A stretch of 11,710 bases of DNA from LW40-45 sp048883105 (lineage in GTDB: Archaea; Asgardarchaeota; Lokiarchaeia; Sigyniarchaeales; SOKP01): the NCBI GenBank assembly GCA_048883105.1, contig JBHLQY010000070.1, positions 1-11,710 on the forward strand, written 5' to 3'. This document shows positions 6,361 through 11,710 of the stretch, piece after piece. Position 1 is the stretch's first letter, and each line of letters opens with the position of its first letter. Made by a program: the position numbers and the translations under genes. The notes under the pieces were generated by a model that worked only from the letters and a program-made list of their open reading frames with translations, made no database searches and was not told the origin of the DNA.

Positions 6361-6939
6361 ATGTTCATAATGACCATGAAGAAAAAAAATTTTAATGAGT
6401 TATTAAGTATTGATGACGATGATAAAAAGATCATCGAGATGATAGAAAAAGATCCAGACATTACGCATTCAGATATAGCGAAAGAAATTGAAAAGAGCCA
6501 ACCTGCAGTAGGAGCTAGAATAATAAAACTAGAGCGTAAACATCTCCTAACAAAACAAGTTGGGTTTAATGTCAAGAAGGTTGATATTAAAGTTGCGATT
6601 GTATTTATATCTACAAAAGACGTTGATAAGATCGAAGAAAAAATTCAAGACTGCCCTTTTATTAATCATGCGTTTAAAATCAGCGGAGAATTCAATCTCT
6701 TGTGTTTTATTTCAGCTTCTGACCTACAAACTATTGAGAGATTGGTTGATTTATGCTTTCGTAAAGATAAAGATGTAATTAACATAAAAACTAATATTTT
6801 AATCGATAGCATTCATGACTTTGTTGTCCCTATTGACTTTCAAATTGAGAACTTTAACGGCCGATATTGCGGACCAGATTGTCATTTAAAAGAAGAATTA
6901 CCAAAGTATAAGTTTCAAAATATCGAAAAAGAAGAATAA
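6361..6939 (+). CDS. Lrp/AsnC-type transcription regulator with Cys-bearing sensor domain and tail (paralogue 1)
   Basis: The 192-residue protein has an N-terminal winged HTH (IDDDDKKIIEMIEKDPDITH at 17-36, then the recognition helix around SQPAVGARIIKLERK, 46-60) and a RAM-like alpha/beta sensor domain (~74-160). Cys98 in DCPFINHAFKISGEFN lies at the turn where two sister proteins also have cysteine. After the closing VVPIDF (155-160) the tail holds CGPDC (170-174), a CxxxC pair. Regulators of this family bind DNA as dimers or octamers and usually sense amino acids. The extra cysteines suggest redox or metal sensing, which is inference. The start could be ATG 6361, 6370 or 6376. The palindrome at 6310-6331 sits just upstream. 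The gene converges on paralogue 2 with 14 bases between stops, and the T8 at 6948-6955 lies in that gap. Confidence 0.9.
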   Translation: MFIMTMKKKNFNELLSIDDDDKKIIEMIEKDPDITHSDIAKEIEKSQPAVGARIIKLERKHLLTKQVGFNVKKVDIKVAIVFISTKDVDKIEEKIQDCPFINHAFKISGEFNLLCFISASDLQTIERLVDLCFRKDKDVINIKTNILIDSIHDFVVPIDFQIENFNGRYCGPDCHLKEELPKYKFQNIEKEE

Positions 6940-6947
6940 GTAAATTC

Positions 6948-6955
6948 TTTTTTTT
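6948..6955 (+). terminator. T8 tract between converging regulator genes
   Basis: Eight T directly after the stop of paralogue 1, partly overlapping the stop codon of the convergent paralogue 2, would end plus-strand transcription. Confidence 0.4.
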
Positions 6956-7505
6956 AAATCCTGCCTTCTTTTTTAGCAATGAGATATTTACACTTCTCGC
7001 CACAGCCATTCTCTAATGTTGGTTCATGGTGTTCAGAATCAAAATCTATTGGCATTATTAAATCGTTTGCAATCTCCGTTACGACTTCCATTGAAACCCT
7101 ACCTATATCTGGTTTACCGCGAAAATGGTAATTAACAACATTTTCAAGTTTTTGAAGGTTTGAGCACGCCAATAGAACGCATACATTATGCTCACCACTA
7201 ACTCTAAATGCGTTGAGCATAAACGGACAACATTTCGCCATATCCATTACGATATCGGGATCTTTTGTATTTAATTCAACAGTTGCTAAAAAAAGCTCAA
7301 CTTTTTTGAAATTTATTCCTGGCTGGAATTGTAAAACCCCCGACTTTTCAAGCTTTTTAATTCGCATTCCAACCGTAGGTTGCGACCGTTCGATTTTTTC
7401 TGCTATTTGCGTGTGTGTCATATCTGGATTTTCTTGAACTAATGATATTATTTTACGGTCTATATCATCTAATTTTAATTTATCACTAATCATTTTTATT
7501 CCCAA
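6954..7505 (-). CDS. Lrp/AsnC-type transcription regulator with Cys-bearing sensor domain and tail (paralogue 2)
   Basis: 183 residues from the first ATG. Residues ~12-58 form the winged HTH (LDDIDRKIISLVQENPDMTH, recognition helix near SQPTVGMRIKKLEK at 41-54). The RAM-like sensor domain follows, with Cys92-Cys93 in KCCPFMLNAFRVSGEHN, then LIMPIDF (149-155) and a tail with CGEKC (168-172). It is visibly closer to paralogue 3 than to paralogue 1: both share THTQIA, SQPTVGMRI, GVLQFQ-x-GIN and CPFMLNAFRVSG. The likely true start is the second ATG (Met5, 7493), because the Met-x-Ser-acidic-x-Leu-Lys-x-Asp opening then lines up with paralogue 3. A double TATA-like stretch sits at 7549-7562. It points away from paralogue 1 and follows paralogue 3 on the same strand, with its own upstream region of 136 bases. 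Confidence 0.9.
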   Translation of the reverse strand: MGIKMISDKLKLDDIDRKIISLVQENPDMTHTQIAEKIERSQPTVGMRIKKLEKSGVLQFQPGINFKKVELFLATVELNTKDPDIVMDMAKCCPFMLNAFRVSGEHNVCVLLACSNLQKLENVVNYHFRGKPDIGRVSMEVVTEIANDLIMPIDFDSEHHEPTLENGCGEKCKYLIAKKEGRI

Positions 7506-7548
7506 ATTTCATGTAATGTCTAATATTTAAGAAAGTGATTTTTACCAT

Positions 7549-7562
7549 TTATAATTTATAAA
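7549..7562 (-). promoter_or_regulatory. TATA-like region for paralogue 2
   Basis: On the minus strand TTTATAAATTATAAA offers two overlapping TATA boxes 44-57 bases ahead of the first ATG, implying a leader of roughly 25-40 bases. Nearby AT-rich stretches make the exact box uncertain. Confidence 0.35.
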
Positions 7563-7641
7563 TTAAAATATAGATTGTATTAACTTAAACTTCAAAGGGA
7601 AAATAAGAAAAGAAAATCTTATTGATGCTTTTTTATTTGGT

Positions 7642-8148
7642 TTACCAACAATGGTCTTGCGGTTTACACCTACATTTTTTGATATTAAAGTCAATTGGTA
7701 CAATAAAATCTGTCACAACATCTGTTATGATGTGGAGATTCACTTTTTTAACTTCAAGTTTATTTCTAAAATGGATATTCACTATCTTCTCAATATCTTC
7801 AAGTGTAAAACTCGTTATAAGAACGCTAATGTTGAAATCACCGCTAACACGGAATGCATTGAGCATAAATGGACATATTTTAACGATTTCATAAATTTCC
7901 TCGGGTTCTTTAGTCTGAATTTCAACGCTAGCGAAGTACATATCAGCTGATTTAATATTTATACCGGCTTGAAATTGCAATACACCCATTTCTTCAAGCT
8001 TCCGGATGCGCATGCCCACAGTGGGCTGCGATCGGTTAACTTTTGCAGCTATTTGAGTATGGGTAAGGTTGGGTTGTTCTTGAATTAATTGGATAATTCG
8101 TCTATCTATATAATCCATTTTTAAAACTTCTGAGACCATTCCCTTCAT
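7642..8148 (-). CDS. Lrp/AsnC-type transcription regulator with Cys-bearing sensor domain and tail (paralogue 3)
   Basis: 168 residues. The winged HTH covers ~11-57 (MDYIDRRIIQLIQEQPNLTH; SQPTVGMRIRKLEE at 40-53) and the RAM-like sensor domain ~67-154. Cys92 in ICPFMLNAFRVSGDFN is the cysteine shared by all three regulators. The protein closes with FIVPIDF (148-154) and a short tail holding Cys159, Cys161 and Cys167 (CRC, five residues, then Cys-Trp at the end). The tail is shorter and spaced differently from the CxxxC of the other two. Two starts are close together; Met4 at 8139 lines up best with paralogue 2, and an AGGTG in the mRNA suits that start better than the first ATG. Tandem same-strand placement with paralogue 2 and strong likeness argue for local duplication. 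Confidence 0.9.
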   Translation of the reverse strand: MKGMVSEVLKMDYIDRRIIQLIQEQPNLTHTQIAAKVNRSQPTVGMRIRKLEEMGVLQFQAGINIKSADMYFASVEIQTKEPEEIYEIVKICPFMLNAFRVSGDFNISVLITSFTLEDIEKIVNIHFRNKLEVKKVNLHIITDVVTDFIVPIDFNIKKCRCKPQDHCW

Positions 8149-8237
8149 TCACCTTTCTTTTTAAAATATAATCAATATATGCTTATAGTTTACAAGACCA
8201 TAAAAATCTTCCCAAATTCTTAAGTATAAGACCAACA

Positions 8238-8351
8238 GTGATAAATGGATTAATAGAAAATGTCGAGGAAATAAGAGAAACCTCTGAATTTTTTTACCGA
8301 ATTTTCAAAACATCTATTTATGCACTTTTTGAAAAAAATATAACAGTTTAA
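8238..8351 (+). pseudogene. Possible small ORF or decayed gene fragment
   Basis: In the 227-base gap between paralogue 3 and the small ferredoxin, a plus-strand frame stays open from 8172 to the TAA at 8349-8351. It has no ATG, and its only usual start is GTG at 8238, which would give 37 residues (first half: INGLIENVEEIRETSEFFYR after the start). The predicted amphipathic helices and low Lys/Asn content look more like protein than random AT DNA. It may be a small gene, a remnant, or chance. The same stretch must also hold the promoter of paralogue 3 on the other strand. Confidence 0.2.
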
Positions 8352-8370
8352 AACAAAAAAGCTTTTCTCC
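8346..8370 (-). terminator. T-rich terminator after the small ferredoxin
   Basis: On the minus strand, a self-complementary AAAAGCTTTT passes into TTTGTTTT a few bases beyond the ferredoxin stop, fitting a short stem plus U-run. Confidence 0.4.
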
Positions 8371-8375
8371 TTCCT

Positions 8376-8615
8376 TTAATCTATAATTATTGCGCCATAT
8401 TTACACTGAGTTGTACAAATATGGCATTTTATGCAGCGATCTTCTCGATCTTCTATAATAATACATTTAGGTTTTGTATCTTTATTTATTACTTCATATA
8501 TTCCTCTAAAACAAGCTTCTTCACACCAAAAACCTTCACATAGGCAACATTTTTTAGTATTGATGTGATGAAATTTATAACTTTCTACTGCTCCAGTATT
8601 ATTTGCTTCACTCAC
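8376..8615 (-). CDS. Small ferredoxin-like protein with two [4Fe-4S] motifs, first one atypical
   Basis: The 79-residue protein has ten cysteines. The second motif is standard: 61/64/67/71 in CIKCHICTTQC, followed by KYGAIIID, the usual strand after a ferredoxin cluster. The first motif is unusual: Cys23-Cys24-x-Cys26-x4-Cys31-x3-Cys35. Its CxxCxxxxCxxxC has two extra residues between the second and third ligands, and Cys23/Cys24 are adjacent. Cys51 lies between the motifs. The protein should be a cytosolic electron carrier or a subunit-like ferredoxin. The spacing recalls ferredoxin-like domains of dehydrogenase small subunits more than simple clostridial ferredoxin. The ATG at 8615 opens a polar N-terminal 20 residues before the first cluster. 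No partner oxidoreductase is adjacent; the gene sits between the regulators and SfsA on its own promoter. Confidence 0.85.
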   Translation of the reverse strand: MSEANNTGAVESYKFHHINTKKCCLCEGFWCEEACFRGIYEVINKDTKPKCIIIEDREDRCIKCHICTTQCKYGAIIID

Positions 8616-8732
8616 ACTTTAAATTAAATAAAAAATCCTTTTATCTCTTTACATTATATTCTATAACGCAATTTTTTAATATTGATGTATGAATTAATCA
8701 ATTAGGAACAGATCTCACATAGAAAATATCTT

Positions 8733-9401
8733 ATGGAATCAGTAAAATTTCCCATTTTTGAAATACCATATTTAAAGAAAGGCACCTTTTTAAATCGACC
8801 GAACCGGTTTGCGGCTGAAATTAAATATAAAGGAAAGGTGGAAAGTGCTCATGTTCACGATCCTGGGCGCTTAAAGGAAATATTAATTAAGGGGGCTGAG
8901 CTCTTATTTACTAATTCAAGAGGTAAAATGAAATATTACTTAAAAGCCGTTAAAAATGATAACGAGTGGATACTAATTGATTCAGCACTCCATTCGAGAA
9001 TTGCACTTAAAGTTTTTGAATTTTTACCTGAGTTTTCTAAAGTAAAAGAGATAAAAAAGGAAATTACTATTGGAAAAAGCAGAATTGATTTTTTACTTGA
9101 TGGAGTCCCCTTAGAAGTTAAAGGTTGTACATTAGTTAGAAATGGGCTTGCGTTATTTCCTGATGCTCCAACAGAACGTGGAACGCGCCATGTCGAGGAG
9201 ATTGTTAAACATAAAGGCGTAATCTTATTTTTGGTATTTCGAAAAGTGAACAAATTTGCCCCTAATTGGGATACAGATCCAAAATTTTCTCAAAAATTAA
9301 GCGATGCAAGAATAAAAGGTATTCCAATAATCGCTGTTCGTATTAGTTTTGATGGAAAAATGTTATATTATCGCGGAAAAATTTCATTAGGTGAGTTCTA
9401 A
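8733..9401 (+). CDS. sfsA: SfsA family protein (DNA/RNA nuclease-like fold)
   Basis: The 222-residue product is a full-length SfsA homologue. Conserved stretches are NRFAAEI (24-30), AHVHDPGRLKEILIKGAE (39-56), RIDFLL (117-122), LEVKGCTL (127-134), LFPDAPTERGTRHVEE (141-156) and the C-terminal ISFDGKMLYYRG. Asp119 with Glu128-Val-Lys130 form a PD-(D/E)xK-type catalytic set. The N-terminal part is OB-like. The Escherichia coli protein was named for stimulating sugar fermentation genes, but the fold points to nucleic-acid cleavage or binding, and the archaeal role is not established. The ATG at 8733 puts the normal N-terminus in place. The 3' end overlaps the convergent cysS by four bases or fewer (9398-9401). 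Confidence 0.94.
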   Translation: MESVKFPIFEIPYLKKGTFLNRPNRFAAEIKYKGKVESAHVHDPGRLKEILIKGAELLFTNSRGKMKYYLKAVKNDNEWILIDSALHSRIALKVFEFLPEFSKVKEIKKEITIGKSRIDFLLDGVPLEVKGCTLVRNGLALFPDAPTERGTRHVEEIVKHKGVILFLVFRKVNKFAPNWDTDPKFSQKLSDARIKGIPIIAVRISFDGKMLYYRGKISLGEF

Positions 9402-10930
9402 TTATCATCAACTTTAAAGCCTAATTTTCCCAATTCTTCCCTGATATAATCGCTAATTTTGTAGACTTTTCTTTTTCTCAATTTTGAGCGCGTATCTGAA
9501 ATGATATCTAAGAGTATTTGTGTTGGCTTTCCTCTTTCGTCAAATTTTCTTAAACTTTCGCGAATATCATCGTTTATATCATATATATTGTCAGATAGAA
9601 GCTTTTTTTGAAGTCCAGTGATAATATTCATTAATCCATTTAATGGAAGGGTTAACCTTAGTTCTTGTTTTAGATTTGGAAATAATCCGAATATTTTATC
9701 TATGTCCTTGATAAAGCTAAAAAATCTATCTTTAAACGCTTCGGTTATCTTTACTTCCTTTTCTAAAATAGCATTATTTAATTCTCGAATTATTGTCATT
9801 ATTTCTGCTATCGCAACAGGAGTATTAAAATCGTCATCCATTGCTTCGATTATTCTTGATTCTGCTATATTTATTTTGGAAATTAGATCATTAGCTTCCG
9901 TTGTATCTTTTTCTATAATGGAAGCGAGGTTGATCTTCTCAATAGTATTTATTATTTTATTATAATTCTTCTTAGCTTGCGTGATTGTATCCATACTATA
10001 ATTAATTGATTTTCGATAATGACTGGAGATTAGGAAGAATCGCACAACCATAGGATCGTATTCCTTTACCACCTCTGTAACTAAAAAGAAATTATCGAGG
10101 CTTTTCGACATTTTTTCGTTATCAACATTGACAAAACCATTATGCATAAAATAGTTAGCAAATGGTTTATTTGTATAAGCCTCAGATTGCGCTATTTCAT
10201 TTCGATGGTGTGGAAATTTTAAATCCTGTCCACCCCCATGGATATCAATACTCTCCCCTAAAAAATTAATAGCCATAGCAGAACACTCAATATGCCAGCC
10301 TGGGCGCCCTTTACCCCAAGGGCTTTCCCAAAAAGGCTCTCCTTCTTTTGATTTTTTCCATAACGCAAAATCTTTACGGGCTCGTTTATCATCTGTATAA
10401 GTTATATCCTCCATTTCGAGTTCTTCATCTTCTTCAGATTCTAATTCCTCTTCTGATATATTCTGTAAAACTGTCTTATATTTAGGAAAAGACCTAACTG
10501 AATAATATACAGAACCATTACTTTCATAGGCATATCCTTTTGAAATTAACTTTTCAATAAATTCAATCATGAAATCTATTACTTCTGTAGCTCTAGGATT
10601 TTTAAAATCTTTTTGAATGTTTAGAATTTTCATTACGTATTCGTATTCTCTGATATATTGTTCGCTTAAGGTATTGAAATCTATATTCCGCTCATTTGCT
10701 CTTTTAATAATTTTATCGTCTATATCTGTATAATTTTTCACCATTTTAACATTATAGCCTTTAAATTTCAAATAACGCCGGATTAGATCGAATGCGACAG
10801 CTGATTTAGCATGGCCCAGATGAGGACTATCATAAACTGTAGGACCACACACATACATCAAAACTTCATCTGGATTTATTGTTTTAAATTCTTCCTTCTT
10901 GAACGTTAAACTATTGTATACCTTAATCAT
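9398..10930 (-). CDS. cysS: Cysteinyl-tRNA synthetase
   Basis: This class I enzyme charges tRNA-Cys with cysteine using ATP. The 510-residue protein carries HLGH (37-40) as the HIGH signature and KMSKS at 273-277. The zinc site that recognises cysteine is present: Cys28 in YVCGPTVYD, Cys216 in GWHIECSA, His241 and Glu245 in PHHRNE. The HGGGQDLKFP stretch and Trp212 are also in place. The DALR-like anticodon-side region follows ~350, and the protein ends with the small basic domain (RSKLRKRKVYKISDYIREEL). Residues ~159-176 form a strongly acidic stretch (Glu/Asp-rich) where other CysRS have a less charged loop. The gene lies 49 bases behind tRNA-Cys(GCA) on the same strand, so enzyme and substrate tRNA may share a transcript or regulation. 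Direct charging by CysRS means cysteine does not depend on the SepRS/SepCysS route, though that is not excluded elsewhere. Confidence 0.98.
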   Translation of the reverse strand: MIKVYNSLTFKKEEFKTINPDEVLMYVCGPTVYDSPHLGHAKSAVAFDLIRRYLKFKGYNVKMVKNYTDIDDKIIKRANERNIDFNTLSEQYIREYEYVMKILNIQKDFKNPRATEVIDFMIEFIEKLISKGYAYESNGSVYYSVRSFPKYKTVLQNISEEELESEEDEELEMEDITYTDDKRARKDFALWKKSKEGEPFWESPWGKGRPGWHIECSAMAINFLGESIDIHGGGQDLKFPHHRNEIAQSEAYTNKPFANYFMHNGFVNVDNEKMSKSLDNFFLVTEVVKEYDPMVVRFFLISSHYRKSINYSMDTITQAKKNYNKIINTIEKINLASIIEKDTTEANDLISKINIAESRIIEAMDDDFNTPVAIAEIMTIIRELNNAILEKEVKITEAFKDRFFSFIKDIDKIFGLFPNLKQELRLTLPLNGLMNIITGLQKKLLSDNIYDINDDIRESLRKFDERGKPTQILLDIISDTRSKLRKRKVYKISDYIREELGKLGFKVDDN

Positions 10931-10979
10931 AGAAAGATAATTTTCAAATTTTTTTAGAGAATAAACTTAAAAATTGAAA

Positions 10980-11082
10980 AGCCAGCGGTGGGAATTGTAT
11001 TTAATCGGGCTTTCCGAAAAAATTTTGCACCCACGAATAACGGCTCTGCAGGCCGCCTCCTTAACTACTCGGATACGCTGGC
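10980..11082 (-). tRNA. tRNA-Cys(GCA), intron in the T-loop
   Basis: On the minus strand the gene folds as follows: acceptor GCCAGCG/CGCTGGC (7 bp), T8-A9, a D-stem TCC/GGA with loop GAGTAGTTAA, G26, anticodon stem GCGGC/GCCGT (last pair G-U), loop CTGCAGA with anticodon GCA, variable loop TATTC, and T-stem GTGGG/CCCAC. Base 73 is T, the discriminator specific to tRNA-Cys, and CCA is not encoded. The T-loop is 37 bases long instead of 7. Removing 30 leaves a 73-nt tRNA with loop TGCAATT. G15-C48 and U8-A14 tertiary partners are present. Against the norm, position 18 is A and position 55 is G (or A), so the G18-pseudouridine55 contact is missing. It stands 70 bases behind thioredoxin reductase and 49 ahead of cysS, all on one strand. 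Confidence 0.93.
10998..11027 (-). other. 30-nt archaeal intron in the tRNA-Cys T-loop
   Basis: The intron begins CAAAATTT and ends GATTAAATA. Cutting after the second base of the bulges TGC and TAC leaves exon ends TG and CAATT. That is exactly the geometry of an archaeal bulge-helix-bulge site: T-stem on one side, 3-nt bulges, a 4-nt central helix, then an inner helix. Only two of the four central pairs are Watson-Crick (AAAA against AATT), so the motif is relaxed. Inside, TTT/AAA and a TCGG/CCGA stem with loop AAAGC form the intron hairpin. A CAA direct repeat at both ends lets the borders slide by up to three bases without changing the mature tRNA. Confidence 0.75.
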
Positions 11083-11117
11083 TCAATATATTTTCTCTTT
11101 ATATTAGTATTTAATTT

Positions 11118-11125
11118 AATTTATA
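11118..11125 (-). promoter_or_regulatory. Probable TATA box for tRNA-Cys
   Basis: On the minus strand TATAAATT is centred about 40 bases ahead of the tRNA, which would start transcription near 11096 with a short 5' leader for RNase P. A second TATA-like TAATATAAAG at 11097-11106 is too close to the tRNA to suit archaeal spacing. Confidence 0.4.
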
Positions 11126-11152
11126 TTTAGTTTTTTATTTCTTCTATTATTT

Positions 11153-11710
11153 TTAATATTCAATCTTGATATGTTTAAGATAATCGAAAATACCATAAGC
11201 AGCGATAACTCCTTCTGCAACACCTGTAATAGCTTGCTTAAAAGGCGCATCAGCAACATCCCCTGCAGCGTATATTCCAGGAATATTGGTTTCAGATTTA
11301 CGGTTTATAATAATCTCGTTTTTTTCATTTAATTCAACTCCAATACTTTTTACAATATCAGATGCAGGAATCGATCCAATCTCGATAAATACACCATCCA
11401 CTTCAAACTCCTGATTATTTTCAAAAATAACAGATTTAACGCTGCCATCTCCCTTTATTTCAGTAATATTGGTCTTATAGATAATCTCAATTTTGTCGTT
11501 TTCATAAACGCGTTTTTTATTAATAGGCTCAGCTCTTATTTCTTCGCCTCTATATATTATATACACCTTTTTTACGGTTTGCGCTAAAAAAAGCGCTTCT
11601 TTTGCAGCAGAATCGCTTCCGCCAATCACGCATACAATTTTATCCTTAAAAAAAGGACCATCACACGTTGCGCAATATGAGACACCTTTCCCGGTAAATT
11701 CCTCTTCTCC
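11153..11710 (-). CDS. Thioredoxin reductase, partial (N-terminus beyond the right edge)
   Basis: The frame is open to the window edge, giving 185 residues. It includes Cys13-Ala-Thr-Cys16 in GVSYCATCDGPFF (visible numbering), the redox-active dithiol of low-molecular-weight thioredoxin reductases, which pass electrons from a pyridine nucleotide through FAD to thioredoxin. The nucleotide-binding loop is VIGGSDSAAKEALFLA (28-43) and the FAD-closing GIYAAGDVAD lies near the C-terminus. Where NADPH enzymes have His-Arg-Arg-x-x-x-Arg for the 2'-phosphate, this one reads YRGEEIR (53-59): the second Arg is Gly and an acidic pair follows. NADH, or another donor such as ferredoxin or F420, therefore cannot be ruled out. 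A GTG at 11629 could look like a start but lies after the active site, so the real start is outside the window. tRNA-Cys and cysS follow on the same strand. Confidence 0.95.
   Translation of the reverse strand, partial: GEEEFTGKGVSYCATCDGPFFKDKIVCVIGGSDSAAKEALFLAQTVKKVYIIYRGEEIRAEPINKKRVYENDKIEIIYKTNITEIKGDGSVKSVIFENNQEFEVDGVFIEIGSIPASDIVKSIGVELNEKNEIIINRKSETNIPGIYAAGDVADAPFKQAITGVAEGVIAAYGIFDYLKHIKIEY

Noticed and set aside
8681..8702. ATTGAT...ATCAAT inverted repeat ahead of sfsA as an operator
   Set aside because: Only six base pairs per arm in AT-rich DNA and no second copy; too weak to call.
9618..9965. Plus-strand frame opposite the C-terminal part of cysS
   Set aside because: It is a shadow frame of the synthetase gene, rich in Ile/Ser/Phe, with no motif.
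10980..11082. Class II tRNA (Ser or Leu) with a long variable arm
   Set aside because: GTGGG pairs with the CCCAC next to the acceptor stem directly after a 5-base variable loop, the anticodon is GCA and base 73 is T. All of these fit tRNA-Cys with a T-loop intron and not a long variable arm.
11153..11629. Complete short protein starting at the GTG at 11629
   Set aside because: The same frame continues to the window edge and contains the CATC active site upstream, so this is a partial thioredoxin reductase.

Overview
The window looks like a piece of an AT-rich archaeal genome. Four things point that way: a tRNA gene with an intron outside the anticodon loop, a PAC2-type proteasome-assembly protein, an AfpA-like flavoprotein, and AT-rich TATA-like boxes about 25-45 bases ahead of starts that mostly lack Shine-Dalgarno sequences. 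GTG starts, and perhaps one ATT start, also occur. The gene mix (several Lrp/AsnC paralogues, small ferredoxins, thioredoxin reductase, CysRS with tRNA-Cys) would fit an anaerobic archaeon of the Asgard/Lokiarchaeia kind. That lineage call is inference; a methanogen-related or other archaeal lineage is not excluded.

Layout, left to right. At 1-929 (-) is the N-terminal 309 residues of a protein with a duplicated ~95-residue module, followed by what looks like the first strands of a metallo-beta-lactamase domain; the gene runs off the left edge. A GNAT acetyltransferase (1102-1644 +) converges on a NifS/IscS-type cysteine desulfurase (1638-2873 -). Next come an AfpA-like flavoprotein (2993-3550 +) and a small membrane protein (3592-4008 +). 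These converge on a 16-cysteine polyferredoxin (4021-4458 -) that has no standard start codon. A possible 21-codon ORF and a bidirectional T/A-tract terminator precede a PAC2 protein (4709-5515 -). A peroxiredoxin-like protein (5707-6225 +) is divergent from it.

The centre (6361-8148) holds three paralogous Lrp/AsnC-type regulators. All three share an unusual cysteine in the sensor domain and end in a Cys-rich tail. The first has a near-perfect 22-bp palindrome ahead of it. A small two-cluster ferredoxin (8376-8615 -) and SfsA (8733-9401 +) follow.

The right end is a same-strand block: thioredoxin reductase (partial, 11153-11710), tRNA-Cys(GCA) with a 30-nt intron in the T-loop (10980-11082), and cysteinyl-tRNA synthetase (9398-10930).

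Taken together, much of the window concerns cysteine, sulfur and thiol redox: making persulfide from cysteine, charging tRNA-Cys, reducing thioredoxin, a CxxC peroxiredoxin-like protein, Fe-S electron carriers and a flavoprotein. The three cysteine-bearing regulators are natural candidates for redox or metal sensors of such genes, but that link is inference. The most distinctive observations are the tRNA-Cys (T-loop intron plus joint loss of G18 and U55), the Cys-tailed regulator family with its palindrome, and the polyferredoxin start problem.
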